From the NCBI GenBank assembly GCA_037974665.1, contig CM075773.1, positions 31,444,853 to 31,508,852 on the forward strand: 64,000 bases of DNA, given 5' to 3'. The position numbers were made by a program, and so were the translations under genes. The notes under the pieces were generated by a model. That model searched no databases. It had not been told where the DNA came from and saw only the letters and a list, made by a program, of their open reading frames with translations. How positions within the stretch are numbered: the stretch's first letter is position 1; each line of letters starts with the position of its first letter. Source of the stretch: Ehretia macrophylla (taxonomy: Eukaryota; Streptophyta; Magnoliopsida; Boraginales; Ehretiaceae). Below, piece after piece: positions 22,711 to 36,620 of the stretch.

Positions 22711-25700
22711 CGTAAATCGTGAGACGGGAAAAGGACGACAACCTAATCCATCAAATTCTTATTACCGAATCCCACGGCACCTTGGGCAAGACAACTTCAC
22801 TTCACGTAGAGGCTGCGCCCGCAAACAGAGGGCGAGGGGCTTGTGACCAAGTATCCGTCGCTACGGTGCCCATAACTTTTGTTCCGTAAGGAGTTGCGCG
22901 ATGCACATCAAACCGTTGGAAAACTCTCTAAGAGCTCTACGATGGGGGCACCTAGCCTGCTTGGTTGCGCTTGTTTTCGGTGCCCAAAATTGAACATTTT
23001 CGTAAGTTTCGGGATGCTTTTCTTCTTTTGCTCTATTTTTTCGTCTCGGATCGTACGTCGTGAGCCGCAAAAAGGATGACAACCTAATCCATCACATTTC
23101 TATTACCGAATCACATGGCACCTTGGGAAAGAAAACTTCACTTCACGTAGAGGCTAGGCCTGCAAACAGAGGGCGTGGGGTTTGTGATCAGGTATCCATC
23201 GCTCCGGTGCCCATAACTTTTGATCCGTAAGGAGTTACGCGGCACACAGCATACAATTGGATAGCTCTCTGAGAGCTCTACTATAGGGGCAGCAAGCCTG
23301 CTCGACTGGGCATGTTTTCGGAGCCCTAAATCGAATGCTTTCATCAGTTTTGGGATACTTTTCTTCTTTTGCGCAGTTTTTTCGTCTCTGATCGTACGAC
23401 GGGAGTCGCGAAAAGGACGACAACCTAATCCATCACATTTCTATTACCGAATCCCACGGCACCATGGGCAAGACAACTTCACTTCACGTAGAGGTTGGGC
23501 CAGGAATCCGAGGGCGTGGGGCTTGTGACCAGGTATCCGTCGCTCCAGTGCCCATAACTTTCGATTCATAAGGAGTTACGTGGCACACAACATACCGTTG
23601 AAAAGCACTCCGAGAGCTCTACAATGGTGGTAGCCAGCCTGCTCGGCTATGCCTTTTTATGGAGCCCAAAATCGAACATTTTCATCAGTTTTGGGACACT
23701 TTTCTTTTTTTGCGCTATTTTTTCGTCCAGGATCGTACGTCGTGAGCCGTGAAAAGGACGACAACGTAATCCATCCCATTTCTATTTCCGAATCACACGG
23801 CACCATGGGCAAAGCAACTTCACTTCACGTAGAGGTTGGGTCTGCAAACAGAGGGCGTCGGGCTTGTGACCAGGTATCCGTCGCTCCGGTGCCCATAACT
23901 TTTGATCCGTAAGGAGTTACTCGGTGCACAGCATACCGTTGGAAAGCACTCTGAGAGCACGACGATGGGGGCACCTTGCCAGCTCAGTTGCGTCTGTTTT
24001 CGGAGCCCAAAATGCAACACTTTCATAAGTTTTGGGACAATTTTCTTCTTTTGCGCTGTTTTTCTGTCTCGGATCGTACATCGTGAGCTGTGAAAAGGAC
24101 GACAACCTAATCCATAACATTTCTATTACCGAATCCCATGGCACCTTGGGCAAGACAACTTTACTTCACATAGAGGCTGGGCCCACAAACCGACGGTGTG
24201 GGGCTTGTAACGTGGTATCTGTCGCTCCGGTGCCCATAACTTTTGATCCGTAAGGAGTTACGTAGCGCACAGCATACCGTTGGAAAGCTCTCCTCGAGCT
24301 CTACGATGGGAGCACCAAGCCTGCTCGACTGTGCCAGTTTTCCTAGCCCAAAATCGATCGTTTTCATCAATTTTGGGACACTTTTCTTCTTTTGTGCTAT
24401 TTTTTCGTCCCGGATCGTACGTCGTGAGCCACGAAAAGGCCGACAACCTAATCCATCGCATTTCTATTACTGAATCCCACGGCACCGTGGGCAAGACAAC
24501 TTCACTTCACGTAGACTCTGAGCCTGCAAATAGAGGGCGTGGGTCTTGTGACCAGGTATCCGTCACTCCGATGCCCATAAATTTTGATCCGTTAGGAGTT
24601 ACGCGGTGCACAGTATACCGTTGGAAAGCTCTCCGAGAGCTCTATGATGGGGGCATCAAATCTTGCTAGGCAGCGCCTGTTTTTGGAGCCCAAAATCTAA
24701 CATTTTCATCAGTTTCAGAAAACCTTTCTTCTTTTGTGCTGTTTTTCCGTCCCGGATTTTACATCGTTAGTCGCAAAAAGGATGACAACCTAATCCATCA
24801 CATTTCTATTACCAAATCCCATGGCACCTTGGGCAAGACAACTTCACTTCACGTAGAGGCTAGGCTCGTAAATAGAGGGCGAGGGGCTTGTGACCAGGTA
24901 TCTGTCGCTACGGTGCCCATAACTTTTGATCCGAAAGGAGTTACGCAGCACATAGCATACCGTTATAAAGCTCTATAAGAGCTCTACGATGCGGGGACCT
25001 AGACTGCTCGGTTGGGCCTATTTTCGGAGCCCAAAATTGAACATATTCATAAGTTTTGGGACACTTTTCTTTTTTTGCGCTATTTTTTCGTCAGGGATCG
25101 TACGTCGTGAGCCGCGAAAAGGATGACAACCCAATCCATCACATTTCTATTACCGAATCACACGCCACCTTGGGTAAGACAACTTCACTTTGTGTAGAGG
25201 CTGGGCCTGCAAGCAGAGGGCGTGGGGCTTATGACCAAGTATCCGTCTATTCGGTGCTCATAACTTTTGATCCGTAAGGAGTTACGCAGCATACAGCCTA
25301 CCGTTGGAAAGCTCTCCGAGAGCTCCACGACGGGGTAGCAAAGCCTGCCCAGCTGCGCCTGTTTTCAGAGCCCAAAATCGAATGTTTTTATCAGTTTTAG
25401 GACACTTTTCTTCTTTTACGCAATTTTTTCATCCTGGATCGTACGACGTGAGCCGCAAAAAGGATGACAACCTAATCCATCACATATCTATTACTGAATC
25501 CCACGGCCCTGTGGGCCTGACAACTTCACTTCACGTAGAGGCTGGGCCCGCAAACAGAGGGCGTAGGGCTTGTGACCAGGTATCCATCACTTCAGTGCCC
25601 ATAACTTTTGATCCGTAAGGAGTTACGCGGCGCACAGCATACCGTTGGAAAGCACTCCGAGAGCTCTACGACAAGGGCACCAAGCATGATCAGCTGCGCC

Positions 25701-28700
25701 TGTTTTCGGATCCCCAAATCTAACATTTTCATCTATTTCGGAATACTTTTCTTCTTTTGCACTGTTTTTCTATCTCGGATCGTATGTCGTGAGCCGCGAA
25801 AAGGACGACAACCTGATCCATCACATTTCTGTTACCGAATCCCATGGTAACTTGGGCAAGACAACTTCACTTCAAGTAGAGGCTGGGCCCGCGAACAGTG
25901 GGCGAGGGGCTTGTGATCAGGTATCCTTTGCTCTGGTGCCTTTAACTTTTGATCCGTAAAGAATTACGCGGCACACAACATAATGTTGGAAAGCTCTCCA
26001 AGAGCTCTACGACAGGGGCACCGAGCCTGCTCAGCTGCACCTATTTTCAGAGCCCAAAATCAAACGTTTTCATCAGTTTTGGGACACTTTTAATCTTTTG
26101 TGCTATTTTTCTGTCCCGGATCGTACGTCGTGAGCCGCGAAAGGGGCGACAACCTCATTCATCACATTTCTATTACCGAATCCCATGGCACTTAGGCAAG
26201 ACAATTTCGCATCACATAGACGCTGGGCCCGCAAATAGAGGGCGAGGGGCTGGTGACCAGGTATCCGTCGCGCCAGTGCCTATAACTTTTGATCCGAATG
26301 GAGTTAGCGGCGCACGGCATACCGTTGGAAAGCTCTGCGAGAGCTCTATGACGGGGACAGCAAAACTGCTCGGCTGCGCCCATTTTCGAATCCCAAAATC
26401 GAACATTTTCATCAGTTTCGTGATACTTTTCTTCTTTTGCTCTGTTTTTTCGTCCCGGATCGTACGTCGTGAGCCGCGAAAATGACGACAACCTAATCTA
26501 TCACATTTCTATTACCGAATCCCATGGCACCTTGGGCAAGACAACTTCACTTCACGTAGAGGCTGGGCCCGCAAATCGAGACCGTGGGGCTTGTGACCAG
26601 GTTTCCGTCGCTCAAGTGCCCATAACTTTTGATCCGTATGGAGTTATGCGGTGCACAACATATCGTTGGAAAGCTCTCTGAGAGCTCTACGATGGGGGCA
26701 CCAAGCTTACATGGCTGCGCCTATTTTCGATGCCCAAAATTGAATATTTTCATAAGTTTTGAGACACTTTTTTCTTTTACGCTATTTTTTCGTCCCGGAT
26801 CGTATGTCGTGAGCCCCGAAAAGTACGACACTCTAATCCATCACATTTCTATTACCGAATCACCCGGCACCTTGGCCAAGCCAACTTCACTTCACATAGA
26901 GGCTGGGCCCGCAAACAGAGGGCGTGGGGCTTGTGACCAGGTATCCGTTGCTCCGGTGCCCATTACTTTTGATCCGTAAGGAGTTACGCGGCGCACAACA
27001 TACCGTTAGAAAGCACTCTGAGAGCCCTACGATCAGGGCACCTAGCCAGCTTAGCTGCGCCTAGTTTTGGAGCCCAAAATCAAACATTTTCATCTGTTTC
27101 AAGACACTTTTCTTCTTCTGCACAGTTTTTCCGTCCTCGATCGTACGTCGTGAGCCGCGAAAATGACGACAACCTAATCCGTCATATTTCTATTACCGAA
27201 TCCCACAACCACTTGGGCAAGACAACTTCAATTCACGTAAAGGATGGGCACGCAAACTGAGGGCGTGGGGCTTGGGACCAGGTATCCGTCACTCCAGTGC
27301 CCATAACTTTGGATTTGTAAGGAGTTACACTGTGCACTACATACTGTTGGAAAGCTTTTCGAGAGCTCTACAACAGGGGCACCAAGCATGATCAGCTGCA
27401 CCTATTTTTAGATTCCAAAATCAAACATTTACACCAGTTTCGGGACACTTTTCTTCTTTTGCGCTATTTTTCCGTCCCGTATTGTACGTCGTGAGCCGCG
27501 AAAAGGACAACAACCTAATCCATCACATTTCTATTACCGAATCCCATGGCAATTTAGGCAAGACAACTTCTTTCACGTAGAGGCTGGGCCCGGGAATAGT
27601 GGGCGTGAGGCTTGTGACCAGGTATCCGTTGCTCTGGTGCTTTTAACTTTTGATTCGTAAAGAGTTACGCGGCACACAGCATACCGTTGGGAAGCTCTCC
27701 GAGAGCTCTACGACGAGGGCACCGAGCTTTCTCAGTTGCGCCTATTTTCAAAGCCCAAAATCAAATGTTTTAATCAATTTCGGGAATCTTATCTTCTTTT
27801 GCTCTGTTTTTCCGTCTCAGATCGTACTTCGTGAGCCACGAAAAAGACAAAAACCTAATCAATCACATTTTTAATACCGACTTCCATGGCACATTGGGCA
27901 AGACAAATTCAGTTCACGTAGAGGCTGGGCCCACAAACCGAGGGCGAGGGGCTTGTGACCAGGTATCCGTCGCTCCGGTGCCCATAACTTTTAATCCGTA
28001 AAGAGTTACGTGGCGCACAGCATACCGTTGGAAAGCTCTCCGAGAGCTCTATGACGGGGACCACGAGCGTGCTCGGCTGCGCCTATTTTTTGAATCCCAA
28101 AACCAAACGTATTCATCAATTTCGGGATACTTTTATTCTTTGGTGCTATTTTTTAGTCCCGGATCGTACTTCGTGAGCCGCGAAAAGGACGACAACCTAA
28201 TCCATCACATTTCTATTACCGAATCCCACGGCACCTTGGGCAAGACAACTTCTCTTCACGTAGAGGTTGGGCCCGCGAACAGAGGGCGAGGGGCTTCTGA
28301 CCAGGTATCTGTCGCTCCAGTGCCCATAAATTTTGATCCGTAAGGATTTACGCGGCGCACAGCATACCGTTGGAAAGCTCTCCGAGAGCTCTATGACGAG
28401 GACAACAAGCCTACTCGGCTGCGCCTATTTTTAGAATCCCAAAATCATACGTTTTAATCAGTTTCGGGACACTTTTATTCTTTTGCGATGTTTTTTCGTC
28501 CCGGTTCGTACGTCATGAGCTGCGAAAAGGACGACAACCTAATCCATCACATTTCTGTTACCGAATCCGATGGCAACTTGGGCAAGACAACTTCACTTCA
28601 AGTAGAGGCTGGGCCCGCGAACAGTGGGCGAGGGGCTTGTGACCAGGTATCCGTTGCTTTGGTGCCTTTAACTTTTGATCTGTAAAGAGTTACGCGGTAC

Positions 28701-31700
28701 ACAGCATACTGTTGGAAAGCTCTACGATAGGGGCACCGAGCTTGCTCGGCTGCACCTATTTTCAGAGCTAAAAATCAAATGTTTTCATCAATTTCTGGAA
28801 ACTTTTATTCTTTTGCGCTATTTTTTCGTCACGGATCGTACTTCGTGAGACGCGAAAAGGACAACAACCTAATCAATCACATTTCTATTACCGAATCACA
28901 CGGCACCTTGGGCAAGACAATTTCACTTCACGTAGAGGCTGGGCCTGCAAACCGAGGGCGTGGGGCTTATGACCAGGTTTCCGTCGCTCTGGTGCACATA
29001 ACTTTTGATCCATAAGGAGTTATGCGGCGCACAGCATACGGTTGGAAAGCTCTCTGAGAGCTCTACGACGAGGGAAGCAAACTTGCTCTGCTGCGCCCAT
29101 TTTTGGAGCCCAAAATTGAACATTTTCATTAGTTTCGAGCCACTTTTTTTGTTTTGCGCTGTTTTTTCATCCCGAATCATACGTCATGAGCCGCGAAAAT
29201 GACGACAACCTAATCTATCACATTTCTATTACCAAATCCCACGTCACATTGGGCAAGGCAACTTTGCTTCACGTAGAGGATGGGCCTGCAAACCGAGGGC
29301 GTGGGGCTTGTGACCAAATATCCGTCGCTCTGGTGCCCATAACTTTTGATCCGTAAAGAGTTACGCGGCGCACAACATATCGTTGGAAAGCTCTCTAAGA
29401 GCTCTACGTTGGGGGCATCAAGCTTACATGACTGCGCCTGTTTTCGGAGCCCAAAATCAAACATTTCCATAAGTTTTGGGATACTTTTTTCTTTTACGCT
29501 ATTTTTTTGTCCCGGATCGTACGTCGTGAGCCGGGAAAAGGACGACAACATAATCCATCATATTTCTATTACCGAATCCCACGGCACCTTGGACAAGACA
29601 ACTTCACTTCACATAGAGGCTGGGCCCGTAAACACAGGGCGTGGGGCTTGTGACCAGGTATCCGTCACTCCGGTGCCCATTACTTTTGATCCGTAAAGAG
29701 TTACACGATGCACAGCATACAGTTGGAAAGCTCTCCGAGAGCTCTACGATCAGGGCACTTAGCCAGCTTAGTTGCGCCTATTTTTGGAGCCCAAAATCAA
29801 ATATTTTCATCAATTTTGGGACACTTTTCTTCTTTTACGCTATTTTTTCGTCCAGGATCGTAGGTCGTGAGCCACGAAAAGGACGACAACCTAATCCATC
29901 ACATTTCTATCACCGAATCCCACGGAACCTTACGCAAGACAACTTCACCTCACTTAGAGGCTGGGCCCGCAAACAGAGGGCGTAGGGCTGGTGACCAGGT
30001 ATCCGTCACTCTAGTGCCTATAACTTTGGATCTGTAAAGAGTTACGCGGTGCACTGCATACCGTTGGAAAGCTCTTCGAGAGCTCTACGACAGGGGCACC
30101 AAGCATGATCGGCTGCACCTATTTTTAGAGCCCAAAATCAAACATTTACACCAGTTTTGGGACACTTTTCTTCTTTTGCGCTGTTTTTCCGTCTCGTATG
30201 GTACGTCGTGAGCCGCGAAAAGGACGAACACCTAATCTATCACATTTCTATTACCGAATCCCATGGCAATTTGGGCAAGACAACTTCTTTCACGTAGAGG
30301 CTAGGCCCGCGAACAGTGGGCGTGAGGCTTGTGACCAGGTATCCGTTGCTCTGGTGCCTTTAACTTTTGATTCGTAAAGAGTTACGCAGCGCACAGCATA
30401 CCGTTGGGAAGCTCTCCAAGAGCTCTACGACGAGGGCACCGAGCTTGCTCGGTTGCGCCTATTTTCAGAGCCCAAAATCAATCGTTTTCATCAATTTCGG
30501 GAATCTTTTATTCTTTTACGCTGTTTTTCCGTCCTGGATCGTACTTCGTGAGCCGCGAAAAGGACGGCAACCTAATCCATTCCTTTTCTACTCCCGAATC
30601 GCACGGTACCCTGGGCAAGACAACTTCACTTCACATAGAGGCTGGGCCCGCAAACAGAGGGCGTGGGACTTGACACCAGGTCTCCGTCGCTCTAGTGCCC
30701 AAAACTTTTGATCCGTTAGGAGTTACGCGGCACACAACATACCGTTGCAAAGCACTCTGAGAGCTCTACGATGGGGGCACCTAGCCTGCTTGGTTGCGCC
30801 TGTTTTCAGAGCCCAAAATCGAATGTTTTCATTAGTTTTGGGACACTTTTTTTCTTTTACACTATTTTTTCATCGCGGATCGTACGTTGTGAGTAGCGAA
30901 AAGGACGACAACCTAATCTGTCACATTTCTATTATCGAATCACATGGCACTTTATGCAAGACAACTTCACTTCACATAGAGGCTGGGCCCGCAAACAGAG
31001 GGCGTGAGGCTTGTGACCAAGTATCTGTTGCTCCGGTGCCCATACCTTTTGATCCGTAAGGAGTTACGCGGCGCACAGCATACCGTTAGAAAGCACTCTG
31101 AGAGCTCTACAATCGGGGCACCTAGGCTGGTCGGCTGCGCCTATTTTCGGTTCCCAAAATTGAATGTTTTTATCAATTTTGGGACACTTTTCTACTTTTG
31201 CGCAGTTTTTTCGTCCTATAAAATACGTCGTGAGCCGTGAAAAGGACGACAACCTAATCCATCATTTCTATTACCAAATCCCATGACACCTTACACAAGA
31301 CAACTTCACCTCACGTCGAGGCTGGGCCCGCAAACAGATGGCGTAAGGCTTGTGACCAGGTATCCGTCACTCCAATGCCCATAACTTTTGATTTGTAAGG
31401 AGTTACGTGGTGCACATCATACCATTGGAAAGATCTTCGAGAGCTCTATGATAGGGGCACCAAGCATGATCGGCTGCACCTATTTTCGGAGCCTAAAATT
31501 GAACGTTTTCATCAATTTCGGGACACTTTTCTTCTTTTGCGCTTTTTTTTATCTCGGATCGTACGCCGTGAGTAGCGAAAACCACGACACCCTAATCCAT
31601 CACATTTCTATTACCAAATCCCATGGCACCTTGGGCAAGACAACTTCGCTTCACGTAGAGGCTGGGCCCGTGAACAGTGGGCGTGGGGCATGTGACCACG

Positions 31701-33050
31701 TATCCGTTGCTCTTGTGCCTTTAACTTTTGATCCGTAAAGAGTTACGCGGCGCACAACATACCGTTGGAAAGCTCTCCGAGAGCTCTATGGCGAGGGCAT
31801 CGAGCCTGTTCATCTGCACCTGTTTTCAAAGTCCAAAATCAAATGTTTTCATTAGTTTTGGGACACTTTTATTCTTTTGCGCTGTTTCTCCGTTCCGGAT
31901 CGTATTTCGTGAGCCGCGAAAAGGACGACAACCTAATCCATCACATTTCTATTACCAAATCACACGGCACCTTGGGCAAGACAACTTCACTTCACGTAGA
32001 GGCTAGGCCAGCAAACATAGGGCAAGGGGCTTGTGACCAGGTATCCGTCGCTCCGATGCCCATAACTTTTGATCCGTAAGGAGTTACGTGGCGTACAGCA
32101 TAACGTTGAAAAGCACTCTGAGAGCTCTGTGACGGGGGAAGCAAGCCTGCTTAGCTGTACCTATTTTCGGAGCCCAAAATCGAACATTTTCAACAATTTT
32201 GGGACACTTTTATTCTTTTACGCTATTTTTTCGTCCCGGTTCGTTCGTCGTGAGCCGCGAAAAGGACGACAACCTAATCCATCACATTTCTATTATCGAA
32301 TCCCGTGGCACCTTTGGCCAGATAATTACACTTCATGTAGAGGCTGGGCTCGCAAACAGAGGGCGTGGGGCTTGTGACTAGGTATCCGTCGCTCTGTTGC
32401 CCATAACTTTTGATCCGTAAGGAGTTACGCGGCATAAAGCATACCGTTGGAAAGCTATCTGAGAGCTGTATGATGAGGACACCTACTTGCTTGGCTGCGC
32501 CTGTTTTCGTAGCCCAAAATTCAACATTTTCATAAGTATTGGGGCACTTTTCTTCTTTTACGCTATTTTTCCGTCCCGGATCGTACGTCATGAGCCGCGA
32601 AAAGCATGACATCCTATTCCATCACATTTCTATTACCGAATCCCATGGTACCTTGGGCAAGACAACTTCACTTCACATAGAGGCTGGGCTCGCAAATAGA
32701 GGGCGAGGGGCTTGTGACCAGGTATCCGTCGCTTTAGTGGCCATAACTTTTGATCCGTAAGGAGTTACGCAGCGCACAGCATACCGTTGGAAAGCTCTCC
32801 GAGAGCTCTACGACGGAGGCAGCAAGCTTGCTCGGCTGCCCCTATTTTTGGACCCCAAAATTAAATATTTTCATCAGTTTTGGGACACTTTTTCTCTTTT
32901 CCGGTGTTTTTCTTTCCCAAATTATACTTCGTGATCCGCGAAAAGGACGACAACCTAATCCATCACATTTCTATTACCGAATCCCATGGCACCTTGGGCA
33001 AGACAACTTCACTTCACCTAGAGGCTGGGCCTGCAAACAGAGGGCGATGG
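22711..33050 (+). repeat. 341-bp satellite, array 2 (about 30 monomers)
   Basis: Head-to-tail monomers have a mean spacing near 340.4 bp (28 intervals from 23222 to 32752). All phase markers I read are of the GATCCG type. Several monomers carry a shared variant, GTGCCTTTAAC before the marker and GGGCCCGCGAACAGTGGG upstream. It recurs near 25939, 27640, 28664, 30355 and 31717, spaced 5, 3, 5 and 4 monomers apart. The monomer at 28677 is about 10 bp short. No host gene is seen. The array ends at the inverted solo LTR. Confidence 0.95.
25800..30560 (+). repeat. Higher-order duplication within array 2 (8-monomer offset, about 2.72 kb)
   Basis: About 25800-27840 matches about 28520-30560 monomer by monomer with an offset of 2,717-2,726 bp. 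Shared private variants include AAGCTTACATG (26703 and 29420), GATCAGGGCAC with AGCCAGCTTAG (27030 and 29748), AAGCATGATC followed by ACATTTACACCAG (27384 and 30101) and TCGGGAATCTT (27779 and 30497). Similarity falls away at both edges. This is a segmental duplication of about six monomers inside an 8-monomer period, a short higher-order repeat. Confidence 0.8.
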
Positions 33051-36000
33051 TGTCACGCCCCAACCCGACCTATAAAGGTTAGACTAGGGTTGATCTAAAC
33101 ATTCAAGTCATATCACGTACTTAATCGTTCATGAAAGTTTAACACTTAACGTTTAGCCTAAACTCCACAAATTCTCCGGAAAACCTACTGCATAACGGCT
33201 GTAATTGGGCTCTTTAGTTTGACCTAATTTTCTAAACGCCTCAAAATTTTCAATCTCAATTTCATTTCCAACTAAGATTACTATTTATCACCAATCGAAA
33301 CGCCTACTAGTTATCTTGAAGTCTCGTTTGATTAACAACCTAGCATGATGACTATGTCTCGTTTGTTTGTCAATACTTATTACAAAAGTACCTGTTGATC
33401 TTAGCTTACCAATGAGTACCTGCTTAAGATTGGATAGATTCATTTACTTAATCCTGTACCTGATACTTCATAAGCTTGTGATAGATACTAGCCAATAGCG
33501 ATAGCAAAAACAACCATAGTAGTGTCTAACTAGTTATGATCAGTACAATCCAAAATTAGACCCCAAATTACAACGGGGGTCATTTACAATACAGTAACAA
33601 GCAATATAAGAAATAGTCTTCAAGCAACATATTGTTCACAAAATGCCCATAGTCACGTAAGGCAAGCAATCATTCCAACGAATCATCGTTAGGCACGTTG
33701 TCCTCGGGTACCTGTTCCTGGTCTTCTTCACCTGAGATGATAAAAGAGGGTGAGTCCTTATGAACTCAGCGATGGGGAACGAGAATTAAGTTTTGAAACT
33801 CTTTTTCTGGTTCAACTTGTGAAAACTCTTTTTGCAAGCATGACATATATCACAAATAAGTACATAATGTAATGTAAAAGTAAAAGAACACAATTACCCA
33901 TCTTTCCTCCCCGAGGTCCTCTAGGAACCAAGCGAGAGTACTTATACACATAGTGAAAAGGATACAGTGAGCTTTTGCTCTCAGTTCATTTCTAGTATCA
34001 GTTGTTGCGGCTGTCTTCAAATCATCCCCTTATCATGCCAAATGGGTGTACTCTGGATGTACCCCAAAATCCTATGACCCAACTCTCCGAGGAAGTCTAG
34101 CCCCCAAGCGAGAGAGGGAATTGGACAATGGTAGTCATGGTTGCACCGGCAAGCCCGATGCCGCCCGGTGTGCGTGAACGCTACCACGCCAGAATGAAAG
34201 GTTGCAACCTTGTATACAATGCACATTTATGACATCTAATATATCACATTAGGAGGACAACAAAGTAGGTTGCCTCCGAGCAGTCATAAGATTGCACATT
34301 GACAAGTAAACACGCGAGGCACGATATGACAGGTAATTCCACTTGTAAAGCACATGGAGTTATATGAATATTAAACGGGAAGCTATGTAACGCATGTAAA
34401 TCAAATCATATAACTCATTTCGTAGTTCATGTAATCAAATAATAAGGTCGTACAACATGCAACGATGTTTACGTGGGACCGGGTACGAAAAAGGCCTACT
34501 TGTCAACATGTAATCATCGGAACCACATTTATGGCTATAAGGGCAACTACGGGCAGCCTATTAATCTCATAATTAAACATGATATTCATAGGATCAACAC
34601 TTAGCGAGTTTTCCTAGTCATTTGGGTTTCAATTCATGCTCACCCGTGCGATTAAGCCCTAAGTTGTCACGTGATTAAACTCAAGCCATGCATCAATTAA
34701 TTAAAACATCCTCAAGCATTCAAAACAGACCACACAACATCCAAGTGCCACAATCCCAAGCATTTAATACAACAAGAGAAGTTACAATAATTTTCAAAGC
34801 ATATCACTAGATGAAAACCCTGCTGCAATGGTCTGTTTTCTCACAATCGTTGAGACAAGCAAATAATTTCCAATTATAGTGAAAAAATGTCAAATTAAGC
34901 TTAAGGAGTGAACTAAATTCAGAAACAAACCTCACATCATTTGGAGTTCGGGTTCAAGAGTTATAGCCAAAACCGTGAGACTACGCAAAACTGTCTAGAT
35001 TTGTACACATTTCAATACTTGTCATTTTTTAGGATCTTAGGGTCAGATTTAGCCTTAGTCCATTTCTGACAAAAATCTCCAGAACTGAAAAATCTAGCAA
35101 CAAACCAAATTTCATGCATTTTGGATATCATTTACTGAGACAAAAATGGTTCGTTCGACAAGACAGTGAATCTGCCAAAACCTGCTTCATTTTTCCAGAT
35201 TTTCCAGATTTGGACACCTTTCAACGTTTTGCCATTTTGGGGACCTTAGAGTCAACATTAGCTTTGGTCTATTTCTACAAAAAATTCTCAGAACTGGAAA
35301 AAATAGTCACCTACCAATTTTCACGCATTTTCAACATCATTTATTTGGTCAAATTCACTTCGCTCCAACAGAACAGAAAGCTGCCAAATATGCGAGTTCA
35401 CCTATCTTCACATTCTAGCCAAATATCTTGCCATGCATGTTTACAAAAGCTCATGTACACACATATATCACAAGTACAGAGGTAAAAATAGACATTTAAA
35501 GGCATGCATGTGGTTTTTGAAAGCTTTTCAAGGAAGTTTTAGCCCTCACCTTAGCAAGACAACAAAGAAGATGCACAAACTCTTGATGAAGCACAATGTC
35601 GACCTTTTACCTTGCTTAGCCGAGAGACAACTTGAGATTCTCTAATTTCCTAGCTTAGTTACCAAGTTCTTAGTAGGTGCATGTGGTTAGAACAAGAAGA
35701 AAATGAAATAGGAGCTATCAAACTTACCTAAGCCGAGATGAAGGTTCAATGAGGTTGCATGTGTGTCTTTTGCATTCTAGCTTGCTTGGTCGAGTTCCTA
35801 GTAGCTTGCATGACTTGATGAACCATTGGATGAAGAAATTAAGCTATGGAGTCTACAAATTCAGCTAGGGCCGAGAGAGAGAGAGAAAAAATGAGAGAAA
35901 GAATGAGAGAAAGAGAGAAAATGAGAGAAAGAATGAAAAGCTTGAGGAGTTGATGCATGTGTCGGCCTAGGGCCTTGAGAATTCTGAATTTGTGTCTTCA

Positions 36001-36620
36001 CGTAGCATAATTTGAATCATCCTAGCATGGGCATTTGATTGTGTCGAGTATGGTGGAGCTTTGGGTAGATTTTTGAGTCATTTTTTTTATGCTTTGTGTC
36101 ATAACTTGTCATAGAATGTCTAGGAATAGATTTTGAAATTGCAAGCTTGCTCAAATGCTCCTTGTGGTCGGCCAAGCTTGTTCAAGATTCTGAATTTTTT
36201 GTCTTGGTTGAACAATGTAATATTGTGTGTTTGGGATGTGCAAAAGAATAAGGAATAAAGAATAAAGAATGCTTAGCTTTTGGTGCAATTTTCGTCTTCT
36301 AGTGAGTTGAATTAGCAATTTAATATTAGTAAGTGGAGTTTGTAGGATTAATTAATGATCTAGTACTTCGTGTAAGATGCTTTCTTGATTAGCGTGTGGG
36401 CATGCTTACCTAGGTCCAGGGCACCCACTACGGGTAAGGCACGAACTATGAGACGAATGCACGTTTCCCAAGTAAATGCACGCAACCCTAAATGTATGCA
36501 CGTAATTTAATGCAAGTCACACAAAATGAAACACAACTCTTAAACCTAGGTCAAGGCACGCAAATCTAGGTTAGACACGTGAAATAAGGTATCACACGCA
36601 AATCGAGGTCGGGCTTCACA
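33051..36620 (-). mobile_element. Inverted solo LTR of the chromovirus family (subfamily B)
   Basis: This is a 3,570-bp LTR on the minus strand, with TGTCACGCCC at its left end and CTTCACA at its right end as read on the plus strand. It is not joined to any internal region, primer-binding site or purine tract, so it is a solo LTR left by LTR-LTR recombination. It carries subfamily B marks: a segment near 33903-33960 (CCTCTAGGAACC, GAGAGTACTTATACAC) and an AATATTGTGTGTTTGGG segment near 36220 that LTRs 1-3 lack. The flanks GATGG and ACGGA are similar but not a clean target duplication. Satellite is on both sides. Confidence 0.9.

Noticed and set aside
25939-31730. A strictly periodic higher-order repeat through all of array 2.
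   Set aside because: The marker variant recurs at 5, 3, 5 and 4 monomers and similarity fails near 27990 against 30712. Only a local block duplication is supported.
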